A stretch of 64,000 bases of DNA from Adiantum capillus-veneris (GCA_014529385.2 CM043971.1:99091985-99155984); one strand, 5' to 3'; shown: positions 11,245 to 22,245, numbered from the stretch's first letter. Numbers and translations: made by a program. Notes: generated by a model not told the origin, from the sequence alone.

Positions 11245-12555
11245 TCATATCAATCGAAATGTTACAATAACACATATATTGTAATTATCCAAGTCATGTT
11301 CACAAAAAATACATAGCTTGCAAAGTTCCAATGAGGCATGACATATGAGGATGACCCTAAACCGCACGCAAGTCATATAAAAGTAATTCGTGTGCGAGGC
11401 ATAGACCTTCTCGTATATACGTCCATCATCAAGCTTCACAGTGAGATGCCGTTCACAGTCAATATGTGATACCTCGTGGTCACATGCTATGATAGAACCA
11501 TTGGCCGGGTTCTCACCATCCCATAACTGTACAAGGTGGTTCATGGTCTGGGAAGTTGAATTTGTAGACAAGTGCTTCTGAGACAGAGGGAGAAAAGCAT
11601 GGCATGTATGGCAACATACTATATTTGAGCCATCAACAAGAAGGGTTTTGCTACAACAATGCCAGCAATTAACACGTCGCAATTTCTCAAAGCGCACCCG
11701 ATTTCGCCCTCGTTGGTGCTTACGTTTCAAGGAACCTATGTTTCTTGTTTTTTTTGTTGGTTGGGGATAGCCTTCAACTGCCTCACCTATGCCATCAATG
11801 ATACACAATAGCCTGCCATGCCCAAGCCATGTTTGTGTGACATTTTCCTGTATTTTTTTTATGCTACCCTTTCTTGGCAAGCTGATCTCCTCTGGCTCAT
11901 GGAGATTCTCTAAGTTCTCCATAGAGATCTTTAATTTCTTAAGAGCAACCTCCTTTTGCTGCAATGTCCATTGTGGTAATACATCAGCCAATTGTCGCAA
12001 CAACTCCCTAGATTTGTCAATACAATTGACTATCTCCATGTCAATCTATTTCCAGTCTGGTCCAATGCCATTCATATCAGTATCCAGTGCTTTGTCATCA
12101 CATCCACTCAGTGTTTCCAAGACTTGGGCACATTGTTGCATTCCATCGTTGGTTGCAAGGTCAGCCATTGCATGCACGTTATCCACAATAGGTAAAATTG
12201 CATGAAGCATTGGAAAATAGCTTTGAAGTATTAGCCGAAGCCCATATAGATGCTTGCATTGGGAGGACCAGTCTGGGCAATCACAGTACGAGGATTGCAT
12301 GCTCACATGGTACCAAGAGTCCGATGTCATGCTTTGAATCTTGAAGAGTAATGTAGATTCATTCACTACCCGAAGAGTTTCAGGATTGGTCTTGTATGGT
12401 TGACATAGCTTCTCCTCAGCAACTAGTGCCTTTGTTGCACTCTTGCTTGAACCATACACAGCAAATTGTCCAAAATCCGTTGTCAATGAACATGCCATGA
12501 ACTTTACTAAGAGGTAGATCAAAGAGAAAGTCCAAGGAGTGGGACAATAGCTCAC
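11245..12555 (-). pseudogene. MULE transposase, C-terminal part with SWIM zinc finger
   Basis: Read on the minus strand, the first 169 codons contain S-Y-C-D-C-P-D-W followed by Q-C-K-H (12,251-12,290), the CxC...CxH SWIM finger that follows the DDE domain in MULE and FAR1-type transposases. After one stop (TAG near 12,047) a second frame of 264 codons continues with a Lys/Glu-rich helix segment and then paired C-x2-C motifs (C-W-H-C and C-C-H-T-C, roughly residues 125-147), a likely zinc ribbon. The SWIM finger is thought to contact DNA or partner protein. The arrangement after the DDE region and the element's inverted ends support the call. The stop between the frames may be an inactivating mutation or a short intron. 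Confidence 0.75.
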
Positions 12556-12601
12556 TTAGCTCTTGCTTTTTCTTGAAGAACTCCAAGAGAGTTCCTCCCA
12601 T

Positions 12602-13415
12602 TCAGCTTCCGCTCCTCGCATTGCCAACAAGTGCATGTAGTAGATCCAAGACTGACCTATTTATCCTTGCATCCAAGAGAGTGTACTTGACATATTTCCA
12701 TAGTCTTTCCACTAGATTTGTTGTGTCCACATTGCCATGGGGAAAAAGGCGTCCAAACTTCGGCCAATGTTCACGCCATACACATGACTTCGAGCACCAT
12801 CCATTGGAGACATAACACTGAATATTTGCATGATTGGAATAGTCCAGCAAGAGGCACTGAAAGCAAGCTTCAAAGTCATCCTAGATCTAGAGTGCATCAA
12901 GTTACACATTGAAGAATAAACATGGTCTTGCATGTGTCTTGGCACCTGCGGCAAAAGGTAGCCTTTTTTACCTGAAACCAACAAACCAGGACATGACATG
13001 CTACTTGGACTCGTTGTCCTTCACTGTGTTCAGCCCAACAAGCAAGATCATCTTTGATGGCTCTCAAGATGGCATCCAATCTTGGGGGCATTTGTCTATC
13101 ACAATTGCATTCAGTTGTATGCTGCCCATTCTCGAGAATATCATCCGGATGGTCAATTCAAGGGCAACGCTCTCTTGACATGTCCCAGAGTCACTTGCGC
13201 ACATCATCAACTACAGTGGAATCCCTGTACCGCTTTGATTTGGCAAAACAGTTGCATACAATGGCCATAAACGTTTGTCTTGAATGTGTTGTCCACGGCC
13301 CACGTATTATGTTGTGAGCATCGAATACACATCTGAAGCATCCAATCATCTTGAATGATGATGACAAACGGCTTGTTGACGTCTTGCAAAGCATTTGGAT
13401 TGTATGGTTGCACAT
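12602..13415 (-). pseudogene. MULE transposase, DDE catalytic region (frameshifted)
   Basis: This encodes the RNase-H-like transposase core. Going down the minus strand, one frame gives D-N-T-F-K-T-N-V-Y-G (first catalytic Asp, near 13,290). A frameshift leads to P-L-Y-A-T-V-L-P-N-Q-S-G-T-G, then an in-frame TAG near 13,210, then N-A-I-V-I-D-K-C-P (second Asp, near 13,090). Another frameshift leads to L-V-C-W-F-Q-V-K-K and finally to P-H-G-N-V-D-T-T-N-L-V-E-R-L-W-K-Y (near 12,720), the E-R-x-W block after the third acid in this clade. At least three frame changes and one stop make this copy unable to encode a whole enzyme. Motif order and spacing match Mutator transposases. Confidence 0.75.
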
Positions 13416-13436
13416 GTGCGGCTTTTCAAAAGGAAC

Positions 13437-14320
13437 AAGAAACTAAACAAGGACACAAGAAAAAGGAAAACATAAAAATGAAGGTAAGGCACTCCAAAGT
13501 ACCTTCCCTGCAGCTTGTAACTTCAGAGCCTCCATGTACATCATAGACCAATCATTCCCAGATACACATCCTAGAGAAAAACAAAATGGTTAAGAAATTA
13601 AAGGGGTGACAGGAAAAGAAAATTATCTTACTACCTTCATGCCGTAGGCTATATGCCAATTGTTGGACCTCCTTTGATATCATGAAGAATCGAAAAGTTG
13701 TGCAATCTAACAAGGATGCTTGTTGCATGTGGAATTTTTATTTTGAAAATGACATTTTGGCAACATGGCGACATGTTCCAACATCAAAATAATCCTCCAT
13801 GCAGCATTGAAGCACACTTGGATGAACAGGTAGATGATATAAGTCAGCCCAAGAGCCAGGAACATGGCCCTCATGCGTAGCACGAAGCAAAATGGTGACC
13901 TCATGAACTCCCTCACACTGAATTGCACCTCTGCCTTGAAAGGAGAACTCCACTTCTTTGTTTTCCTCTCTCCGTGCTTGTTTGCTCCATGATGCCTTCT
14001 TGAACCACCACAATGATAGACATAGTAGTCCTCTACCTTACCTTTGCCTACCTTGGCTGATCTTATCTTAACAAGCCTGACTTTATGGTTTATCATAATA
14101 CTCTCTAGCACATCACACACATGAAATCTATCTGTAATAATTTTTTCAGTCGGAGTTTTCTCATCGGCATTGCCCTTTCCTCCAACCTTCTGAAACATAA
14201 GCGATTCAGATTGGAGGATAGGATCCTTCTTACATACCTGACAATTTCTAATCGCATCTCTAATGAATGAAGTAGGTATGCCATGCCTTTTGATATCTGT
14301 GCACCATGCAATTTAGTTTC
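13437..14320 (-). pseudogene. MULE transposase, N-terminal DNA-binding region
   Basis: On the minus strand the frame runs R-H-G-I-P-T-S-F-I-R-D-A-I-R-N-C-Q-V-C-K-K-D (near 14,250), then K-V-R-L-V-K-I-R-S-A-K-V-G-K-G, Y-Y-V-Y-H-C-G-G and K-W-S-S-P-F-K-A-E-V, a pattern like the cysteine/histidine N-terminal domain of MULE transposases. A frameshift near 13,878 moves to H-E-G-H-V-P-G-S-W-A-D-L. Short exons follow at about 13,620-13,740 (T-T-F-R-F-F-M-I-S-K-E-V) and 13,510-13,572 (G-N-D-W-S-M-M-Y-M-E-A-L). The likely role is binding the element's inverted ends. Confidence 0.6.
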
Positions 14321-14485
14321 CAACATGCTCAAGTGAGCCCCTTGCTGGTTGACGTGACATTGTTATGTAATGGTTGTCCACTCCTCCTTTGGTGCAATGG
14401 CTTTGGGAGGGACACCCTTCAAGAAGATCCTAATTGATCCATGCCGAGGGGATTTTCGGATCACAATGTTGTCCTTCATCTTGTT

Positions 14486-14923
14486 TTACCGTTTTACATC
14501 ATGCATGCTGACATTGTGCAGCATACCCAATGTTGGCTTACAAATCCCTTGAAGATCTAATAGCATAAGGTCATAGCTCTCCGGAGAAAAGCTAAAGAAA
14601 TGGTGAGAAACATGCAACTCTAGGTCAAAAGATTGGGTCACAGGTTTCCTCCTATGGATTGAATCTACAAGGAAGGTTGAAGGGGTTTTGGTAAACTCCT
14701 TTACCTGGTCACCACCACTAGAATGGGATCCCGATTCCATGGAAGCACTACTTGAGCCCGTTGATGACGAGCTGCCTTCCTCCAACTCCTCATTCAAATC
14801 AAATATACAATATTGCTTTTCTTTCTCCCCATCCTCGAAAGCATCCAATTGTGCCTCCATCCTGCCTTGCATCCCTCGATCTCCCTCTGCCTCCCAGGTT
14901 ACATTTAGGTTAATGGACTGCAT
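14486..14923 (-). pseudogene. Putative first exon of the MULE transposase gene
   Basis: An open minus-strand frame runs from near the right inverted repeat (15,046) to 14,486. The first in-frame ATG is at 14,923, because the upstream end has no ATG in this frame. The product has an acidic core with F-D-L-N-E-E-L-E-E-G followed by a serine run. The D-L-N-x-x-L pattern resembles plant EAR repressor motifs, though this may be chance. No known domain is visible. Its link to the downstream transposase exons is inferred from position only. Confidence 0.4.
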
Positions 14924-15155
14924 AACTCTTTTGCCTCCCAAGGTACATTGAGGTCCATCATTTGTCTGCTCTCCATACCTGTTGCTTCTTCCCTCTACCT
15001 TCCTGCCTCTTAGAGATAATGCGTGGCCTCTCTGCCCAAACCCCAACAGAATGGCCTCTCCACATGTTGACCCCCCTCAAAAGCGTCCCAAATTCAAATT
15101 ACCCAGTCCCCCCTTTCACCCTGCTGACATGGCACATCCCTCAGGTTTATCCCGC

Positions 15156-15310
15156 TTGAATTTGGTCAGCCCCCCCCCCCCCGTGTCCAGGTTTAGTTTT
15201 TAAAGGTATGCACGACCCACATCCCCTCGATAAGCCCCCATCCAGTTCCCTGCCCTTGATCCCCTTACCCCCCCCCCCCCCCCCCTTTGAATGCTATGTG
15301 TTATATAGTC
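15156..15310 (-). repeat. Right terminal inverted repeat of the Mutator-like element
   Basis: This is the reverse complement of the left terminus and includes C-runs of about 14 (15,169-15,182) and about 19 (15,267-15,285). The outer end is GTTATATAGTC at 15,300-15,310. The match to the left side ends at about TTGAATTTGG (15,156). Confidence 0.85.
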
Positions 15311-15894
15311 ATGATTCACTGCCATGGAACGTACACAATGTGAAATAAAAACATTTACATCACTTTTATAAATTTTTATTTATCCATGAGAATAAAACAA
15401 ATAAGTTACATATTTTGATATATGCGAAAGTGATTTCCTGCAATCATTGTCATGTACATATCTATCTAAGGAGTCGTGGCTTTGGATGTGATGTCATTAC
15501 ATGTTTTCTCACTTTATAACATGCTTAATTTGGTTTGAAAATGTACATATGTCAAGTGTTCCATGGTGGCACACTCGTTTCATCTGCAAAGTTTGATGCA
15601 GACAAAAATTACCCAAACTAGTAACTAGCACATGCGACCATCACAAATGTGATGAGTGATCATAACAAGTGAAAAATTGATGGTTAGTATGTAATTAAGC
15701 TCAATAAATTTTTTTCTTTATAATAAGGATTTTTTTCAGGTCGTTTTGGGTCAAAAATGGCATAAAATGGTTTTAAAAATAGCCATTTTTAAGAAAAAAA
15801 GCTCAAAAATTCACACATCAACAATTTGCATGTATTTTTAAATAAGGGGACTGCTTGTTCATGGTTTAAAACTTCCAATGTTTCTCCTTCTGTG
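15311..15894. other. AT-rich sequence without recognised features
   Basis: I see no ORF, repeat family or RNA gene in this AT-rich stretch between the Mutator-like element and the tandem repeat. Confidence 0.5.
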
Positions 15895-16690
15895 TATTCA
15901 CTTTCTAGTTGCTCTATGAATGTCTGCAATCCTGCCTCTCTACTATCTTGTATTTAAGTTTGTGAGAGAGTGAATTAGGGTTTCCCTTCATCAAATTGGT
16001 GTGTGGGCTTCAATATGGAAGCTTTTAAATCTTTGCAAAATAAAAAAAATGATCAATGTAAAGGTAGAACTCATGATTTTCTTTCAACAATTTGAAGTTA
16101 CGACTATGTAATTAGATGTGGGGCTACAAGCTTCCATGAAAGATATTTGAATTTTGGATGGGATTTATGCAAGTTGAGCTTTCATAACTAAAACGTAAGT
16201 GTTTTCACTTCATGGTTTCTCTATGAATGTGTAGTGCAATCTTGCCTCTCTATTATCTTGTATTTGAGTTTGTGAGAGAGTAAACTAGGGTTTCCATTCA
16301 TCAAAATGGTGCGTGCCCTTAAATCTCGGCAAAATAAAAAAATTATCAATGTGAAGGTGGAACTCGTGATTTTCTTATGTGTATTCAGTTCATGGTTGTT
16401 GTATGAATGTGTAGTGCAATCCCACCTCTCTACTACCTTGTATATAAGTTTGTGAGAGAGTGAATTAGGGTTTTCCTTCATCAAAATGTTGTGTGTGCTT
16501 CAATAGGAAAGCTCCTAAATATCTGCAAAATAAAAAGATGATCGATGTGAAGGTGGACCTCGTGATTTCCTTTCAATAGTTTGAAGTTACGAAGTAATTA
16601 GATGTGAGGCTACAAGGTTCCATGAAAGAGATTTGGGTTTTGAATGAGATTTATGCGAGTTGAGCTTTCATGACTGAAATGTAAGTGTTT
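15895..16690. repeat. Three-copy tandem repeat
   Basis: The landmark order CTATGAATGT...TGCAATC, TTGTAT(T/A)(T/A)(A/G)AGTTTGTGAGAGAGT, CATCAAA(A/T)TG, GCAAAATAAAAA and GAACTC(A/G)TGATTT recurs starting near 15,910, 16,220 and 16,405. Copies 1 and 3 extend further, through GAAGTTACGA, TTCCATGAAAGA and GAGCTTTCAT, to a shared end with ACTGAAATGTAAGTGTTTTC-like sequence. The middle copy is shortened to about 185 bp, whereas the outer ones are about 300 bp. Confidence 0.75.
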
Positions 16691-16779
16691 TCCACTACTA
16701 TTTTTAAGTATATTTTGTGATCCTTTCATTATGAACTCGCTTACAAAAACAAGCACATTCCAAGCACAATAAGAAAGAG

Positions 16780-17200
16780 GGTTTTTTATTTTCCTGTCAT
16801 GAACGCTCTTTGATTTTAAGCCATCTTTAATGATAACCACCGGGGAAACCCAATCTGACCACTTCACGAGGTATATAATACATACATCCAATAATTGACC
16901 GATCTCCTGCCAAAGGGCTTCCTTTTGAATTTCACCCAATCTCCTTAGCTTATGAGCCTTAGGCTTGTATCCTTCCTTGAGGATTGTTTTGTGGTCAACA
17001 CCCTTGGCTCCTCGCAAATCCTTATACTCTTTTGCAAATAATCCCGTAAGTGAAAATACCAAATCGTTCCTTCAAGTTGGAGTCCTGACCTCCAAGAAAA
17101 GTCATAGCTCCTTCTTGAAGATACATAACATGATCTAAAGGCTGGGTAAAAAGAGCTTGAGGATGTGGTCTCATTGCTTCCTAAGAGGCAAGGTTGTAGA
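16780..17200 (-). pseudogene. Ty3/gypsy reverse transcriptase, N-terminal fragment
   Basis: On the minus strand the product contains D-H-K-T-I-L-K-E-G-Y-K-P, then R-R-L-x-E-I-Q-K-E-A, Q-E-I-G-Q-L-L-D and S-D-W-V-S-P-V-V-I-I-K-D, the start of a Ty3/gypsy RT domain. The catalytic palm is absent. The coding similarity stops near 16,810, and the upstream part (17,060-17,200) is frameshifted. It is an old fragment next to the tandem repeat, with no LTR found. Confidence 0.6.
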
Positions 17201-17221
17201 GACAAGAGATGGTGGTGAATG

Positions 17222-17600
17222 GTGCTACTTCTACCTCTAGTATGCCAAAAATTCCAACAAAGCCTATTATTGTAAGTCCAAACGTAATATTTCTAAGCTT
17301 GATGATCTTGTTAAGGGCATGCAAAAAGTGAAGTTAAAGCTGGTGAGGCTTGAAGACAAAGGGAACGAATGCCTTTGGATAGAAATTCCAAAGCAAAGAA
17401 GGGTTTGTGCACATATGTATACGGTGTGATAGCATATACCATGACAAAAGGGATTGTGATAGCTTCATTGATGCTTTGAAAAGAGATATTGTGTTTTTCA
17501 AGGATAAGAAGATCCATTTTAGGGAGAGATTTTCCAATAGGAACTAACTTTGGTAAAGGGGGTATGCAGAAGTTATATGTCAACCAATCATGCCATCTAT
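17222..17600 (+). pseudogene. Retrotransposon gag fragment with CCHC zinc knuckle
   Basis: In one plus frame the sequence reads C-I-R-C-D-S-I-Y-H-D-K-R-D-C (17,416-17,460), a CX2CX4HX4C knuckle. It is followed by A-L-K-R-D-I-V-F-F-K-D-K-K-I-H-F, a stop at about 17,545, and then F-G-K-G-G-M-Q-K-L in another frame. This knuckle plus F-G-x-G-G-M pattern occurs in plant gypsy gag-protease regions. It faces the opposite way to the RT fragment next door, so the two are probably from different insertions or a rearranged one. Confidence 0.5.
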
Positions 17601-18395
17601 GTAATGGAGGTCACTACATATGGGGGCGAAGATAGAGTTGATTCCAAAGAAAGAGTAAAAGCCTATTAAAGATGTTTTTGAGGTATGCATTGGTGTCAGC
17701 CAAAAAAGGGAAGGTAAATATCACCAAATTTCTTTTTTGATCTACTTAAATGACTTAGCCATTCTAGTGAGAGGAAATAAGAACAGTAGAAGGGCAAATT
17801 ATGTACAATGGACAGATGAATGTGTTCTTGAACTAGAGTTTCCAAAATTTGAATGCATTTTGCAAAAGTGCCAACGAAATCCGATAAGGATTCAATCGAG
17901 ACTTTATGGGACGAAAACAAGATATTTGTGGGTCCAAAAGAGTCGAAAATGGATCCTGAAAGCCTCTAAAAATGGGCAGTATGGCTAACCAAAAGGTAGA
18001 AAAGGGAGCCAAGGTGTTATTATCCACACATGCCAATCTAAATCTATGTGGAGATAAAGGATGTGGTCCACAAGCCTTCCATGTAAACGAGAAGGTAAGA
18101 AGAGTAGTTCTAAAATTAGAAAACTACTTTTACAGGACCTAGGGTAAGTATTTTTTGAATAGCTAAAAAAGAATATGTTTTGGGAAAAAAAACCCCGCTC
18201 AGATTATCAAAAGGTAAGACGAACAACTTTCTAGTTCAAATTTTTTTCATTTGAGAAGTGCAAAAGGGAGATTTCTTCGTTTTTCCTCGGGATTGCATTG
18301 GAGAGAACAAGGGAACTTCTATCTTCTTGGCTCTTAAAGCTCTCGGAAATCCTTAGCCAAAAGGAAGATCTTCATGCTCTTCTCAAGGCTCATCA

Positions 18396-18400
<5 letters not shown>
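17601..18400. other. Degraded sequence, probably retrotransposon remnant
   Basis: Short open stretches (17,737-17,988 plus) lack recognisable motifs. The position after the gag fragment suggests decayed gag-protease sequence. No RNA gene or other feature is seen. Confidence 0.3.
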
Positions 18401-18454
<54 letters not shown>

Positions 18455-18468
18455 CCCCCCCCCCCCCC
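18401..18468. repeat. (TC)n followed by (C)n
   Basis: TC units run from 18,401 to 18,452 and change directly into a C-run to 18,468. The same composite occurs at 36,391-36,461. Confidence 0.95.
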
Positions 18469-19315
18469 ATAGCTATGGTTGCTCAATCTTTTACATAATT
18501 AACTATACAAGGTACTACTTCTTACTGCTTACATAACGAAATATCCTATCATCCACGAGGTATTTAGGGCCTTCGGATTGAGTTCAATGAGGTGTTTTAA
18601 GTGAAAAGTCTAATCACAACCTCTACCAAATTTTAGAGCTTTAATCTCTTCAATTTGTGCAGTTAGAAGTGCTATTAGCCAATTATATTGATCAAAAGAT
18701 CTTCTAAAGAGAAATAATTAAGTAATACGATGTCCTTTTAGAGGGGGGTCGGCTCCAAAAAGTCCCCCCCCCCCCCCCCCCCTCCCCTCTCTCGGCACAT
18801 GTAAATGATGTGTGGTTAAGTCTAAGTTAATGCTTGCCTTGCAATTGTCATGCTCATATATGCTCAATATTACACAAATGATTGAATAGTTAATCAATTT
18901 TTTTGGCACTTTAATCCCACTTCTCTAGCATTGGTATCATAACATATCTAAGTTATTTCGTTCTTTTTTAAGGAAGGAAAGCTCTAAGATCGAGCATGAA
19001 AGTTCAAAACTTTTAATTAACCATTGTAATTGAGTATTGGGATCTATTAACTCGTGTATTCTGCAACTTAAACACCATGCGAGTTTTGAGTGCGATCAAG
19101 GGGGCTACCTTTGGTTTAACCACTATTGAGCATACAAAAAGCTCGAAAGAATTAAGTTAGCTTCAAAATGGGCAATGTTAGGACCCACCTTGCTCTCTAC
19201 CTTGATTGAATTAAAAAGTTTAAACCAAGGGTTTGTAAGATCCAAGGAGCTTTCTCTTAATTCACAAAGAGGAATAGTTGTTGATTGTTCACATGAAATG
19301 GTTGTTTCTCATGAG
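18469..19315. other. Non-coding sequence upstream of the copia insertion
   Basis: It holds a C-run at 18,764-18,782 and otherwise AT-rich sequence with no supported ORF. Confidence 0.4.
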
Positions 19316-19320
19316 GAACT
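19316..19320. repeat. Target site duplication GAACT (left) of the copia element
   Basis: GAACT directly precedes the 5' LTR and is repeated at 34,503-34,507 directly after the 3' LTR, the 5-bp duplication expected for copia integration. Confidence 0.9.
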
Positions 19321-19547
19321 TGTTACCATATACATGTGGTAGTGATGTGTGTGAACACAGTAGGACCACCGGGGCATTTTTCCCGTCTTTAAGAGGTTTT
19401 CCCCCCCGTGCATTGTATATACGCCCATCACTCTAGGGCTATATATCTTTCCATTGCACACTAAGTAACACACTCTCTATTGTGTGCCTTGAGCTTCCTT
19501 CGTCTTCTCCAACCTGTGTGCGTTTCTCTGCAACCCTAATTCCAACA
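19321..19547 (+). repeat. Copia 5' LTR
   Basis: It begins TGTTACCATATACATGTGG and ends TAATTCCAACA. It includes a likely TATA-type element (GTATATACGCCC near 19,408) and matches 34,276-34,502. Confidence 0.95.
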
Positions 19548-19548
19548 A

Positions 19549-19561
19549 TTGATATCAGAGC
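19549..19561 (+). other. Copia primer binding site
   Basis: TTGATATCAGAGC lies two bases after the LTR and resembles the usual plant copia site TGGTATCAGAGC, which pairs with initiator tRNA-Met. It carries mismatches at its 5' side. Confidence 0.8.
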
Positions 19562-19892
19562 AAGTTGCATCCTCCCAGGCTTAGTCGCCAGCTGCTCCAG
19601 CACACGCCTGCTCACTTTCTTCGGTTGCGTTCACAGGTCAACAAATATTTCGGATAAGTTCGTAGAGCTTAGTCTACTCAGATTTCTAAATCGGGCTCAT
19701 TTCGGCCTCCGTTTCCACTACAGACAGGTCTGCACACGCAATCTCATCATTTTGTGCAGAATTTTTGTCAGTGCTGCTTTCTGCATAACAGGTGCCTTAC
19801 ATTCTTCTACGGTTTGTGCTATATAGAACGTGTTGTTTTTGCTCCGTTTCTCCTCTTTTCGGGTATTTTTCACATCAGGTGCAACATTTACC

Positions 19893-20893
19893 ATGGTTGA
19901 CAACAACACAAATGTGTTCAAGATGTATGCTGCTGAGGACAGGTTGGATGGGGACAATTACCCTATGTGGGCTTATATGATGCAACATGTTCTTGTGTCA
20001 AAGGGCGTCTGGAATATTGTGTAGGGCATTGATGTTTGTCCTAGTTCTGAGGATGTAGGCTATGTTGAGGATGTTGCAGGTCTTGCTGTTGTTTTGCCTA
20101 CGACAGAACAAGCTCGTTGGGATGTAAAGGATGCACAGGCTCATGCATTGATTGCGTTGTCTGTGAAGCGCACCATTGTTCCTCACATTCGTTCAGCAAA
20201 ATCTGCAAAACAGGCTTGGGATATTCTAGCAGGTCTTTATGCAAGCCGCAATGAGGCTAAAATTGCTTTGATGTGCGTAAAGAGCTAGAGTCGAAGAATA
20301 TGCATGAGGAAGATGATATGGACACTTTCCTTGCTGGTGTCAAGGATATCAATGAGCAACTTATTTCTACAGGTGAAGTCATTTTAGACAATTCCCTTGT
20401 GCAGATTGTTCTTGATGCCTTACCAATTCTTACCAGACTTTTGCTACTATTTGGAGACTTATGACTCGAGGAACTGAAGTTGTCAAGTTTGATGCATTAT
20501 GCACATTGCTGTTATAAGAGTCACTTTCCAAAAAAAATAGGACTAGACAGCGTGCAGTTGAACATGCTTTTATTGCTTCTCAAAGAAAGGGTGGTAATAG
20601 CAATGCAGCCACTTCTTATGGTTTTGCGAGTGGCAAAACTTTTGTCCCAATGCTTCTGTCTGGTAGCACTTCGTCTGGAAATTCTGGTGATAAGGGCAAA
20701 AAGAAGATGCGTTGCCATTATTCTAAAGCTAATGATCACTTGATCAAGCAATGTCCCAAGTTAAAGGCCAAAGAGGCTAAGAAGAAAGAGGGTGGTCCCA
20801 CTGCAAATGCTGGTTCCAATACAAATGCAGCCATTGTTGAGTCTTCTGTGAAAGGAGACTGTGATGCTGATGTTGATGCAGAATGGGCTTTTT
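19893..20893 (+). pseudogene. Copia gag (nucleocapsid) region, damaged
   Basis: From ATG 19,893 the product reads M-V-D-N-N-T-N-V-F-K-M-Y, then L-D-G-D-N-Y-P-M-W-A-Y-M-M, typical of UBN2/Gag-pre domains of plant copia proteins that form the virus-like particle. A TAG at 20,022-20,024 stops it after 43 codons. The frame then continues with Q-A-W-D-I-L-A-G-L-Y and L-D-A-L-P after a frameshift near 20,270 and another near 20,450-20,650. The knuckle near 20,710-20,752 is C-H-Y-S-K-A-N-D-H-L-I-K-Q-C, with the second cysteine changed to serine. It cannot make intact Gag. Confidence 0.85.
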
Positions 20894-21330
20894 AGTACAG
20901 AGTGCACTTACAATCTTGTTGTCCATGATGCATGCATGTCAGTTGCTACATATTCACATGTGTGGTATTTCGACAGTGGTGCTACAAAGCACATTACCTC
21001 ACATCGTGAATTGTTCACCTCTCTCGAGTCTGTTCCTCATGGGAATTCAATCACTTTGTGCCAACAATGCCTCTTATCCGGTTCAAGGAGTTGGAAAGAT
21101 TGTGGTTACTGCTGCAAATGGTAGTTCTTTCACACTTGTTGATGCACTTTATGTACGTGGGATCAAGAAGAATCTTTTGTCTGTATCTGCACTTGCTAGA
21201 CTTGGACTTGTAGTCAAATTTATGGATGATAGATATACAGTTCATGATCTCAATTTTGGTGATAAATTTGTTGCATCTGGGCTTTTGTGCCGTGGGCTGT
21301 ATAAGCTCACTTTGCATGACAAGCGTATAC
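20894..21330 (+). pseudogene. Copia aspartic protease region
   Basis: The active-site motif W-Y-F-D-S-G-A-T-K-H-I-T begins near 20,963, with the catalytic Asp codon at 20,972. A frameshift near 21,060 is needed to reach the rest, which has G-K-I-V-V-T-A-A-N-G, A-L-Y-V-R-G-I-K-K-N-L-L-S-V and L-A-R-L-G-L. These are the standard features of the copia protease that matures Gag-Pol. Confidence 0.85.
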
Positions 21331-22245
21331 AAAATTTTGCAAATGCAGTTGCAAATTCAATGGCTATTTCAGATGCAAAACTTTGGAATGCACGTTTTGG
21401 TCATCTGGATTTAGCCAATTTGCTGCGTTGCAAAAATCTGATATGGTTGCTTCTTTGCTGCCTCTTGAAGTACCTGTCAAACATGTTCGTGAAGGTTGTA
21501 TTTTGGGTAAGATGCAGCGTTCTAAGTTTCCAAAGGATGGTTCAGTTCGGGCCACATGCAGGTTGCAGCTTGTGCGTGCATAATGATGTTTGTGGGCCCA
21601 TGCAAACTCCGTCCTTGGGCAATTACCTTTACTTCGTGACTTTTATTGATGATTACTCCAGGCATGCATGGGTATTTCCGCTTAAAGCGAAGTCCGAAGT
21701 TTTTATGTGCTTCAAACAATTTCTGGCTATGGCTGAAAATGTATCCAAATGTACTATGGGTACCCTCCGTTTCGATCAAGGGGGGGAGTATATGTCTCAT
21801 GAATTTAATGCATTTCTGGCTAGTCATCAGATAAAACACCAATGTATAGTGCCTTATACACCTCAGCAAAATGGTGTTGCTGAGAGGAAAAAAGGTCACT
21901 TACGGAAATGGCACAATATATGGTCGAAAGTCAAGCTTTGCCTCATTCTTTTTGGCTTGAGGCCATCATGTGTACCACTTATGTACTAAACGGGCGTCCT
22001 ACAAAAGTTTTGCAGTCTATTACTCCATATGAAGCATGGCATGATAGAAAGCCTTCTATTGAGTTTTTGGTTGTTTGGCATATGCTTTGGTGCCACAAAC
22101 ACAACGCAAAAAATTGGATGATAAGGCTGTCAAATGTATTTTTGTTTGTTATATTGCTGAAAGCAAAGGTTACAGGTTGTATCATATGCAAGCAAAGCGT
22201 ATTTTGGTTTCACGGGATGTAGTGGTTGTGGAAGATTCTGTTTAG
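21331..22245 (+). pseudogene. Copia integrase region
   Basis: After a Gag-pre-integrase H-L-D motif near 21,400 the frame shifts, runs to 21,580 and shifts back. The core then shows D-V-C-G-P-M (first Asp), F-I-D-D-Y-S-R, F-D-Q-G-G-E-Y (second Asp) and P-Q-Q-N-G-V-A-E-R-K (Glu), the D-D-E triad that joins cDNA to the genome. Another shift near 21,897 leads to F-W-L-E-A-I, G-R-P-T-K-V-L and T-P-Y-E-A-W. At least four frame breaks are present. Confidence 0.85.

Larger units (their letters stand above)
4428..15310. mobile_element. Mutator-like element carrying an Ulp1-type protease (Kaonashi-like MULE)
   Basis: The sequence GACTATATAACACATAGC at 4428 reappears as its reverse complement ending at 15,310, and the similarity continues inwards for about 160 bp on each side. 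Between these ends lie a minus-strand transposase with MULE DDE and SWIM motifs and a plus-strand gene with an Ulp1 peptidase catalytic triad. MULEs that carry an ULP-like protease are known from flowering plants (Kaonashi elements), and this matches that plan at about 10.9 kb. No 9-bp target duplication is evident (AAGCCTGAG on the left against ATGATTCAC on the right), so the exact ends or an old insertion age remain open. Both genes carry stops or frameshifts. Confidence 0.8.

Noticed and set aside
4419-15319. 9-bp target duplication for the Mutator-like element
   Set aside because: The nine bases outside each end (AAGCCTGAG and ATGATTCAC) do not match, and shifting the ends by a few bases gives no convincing direct repeat.
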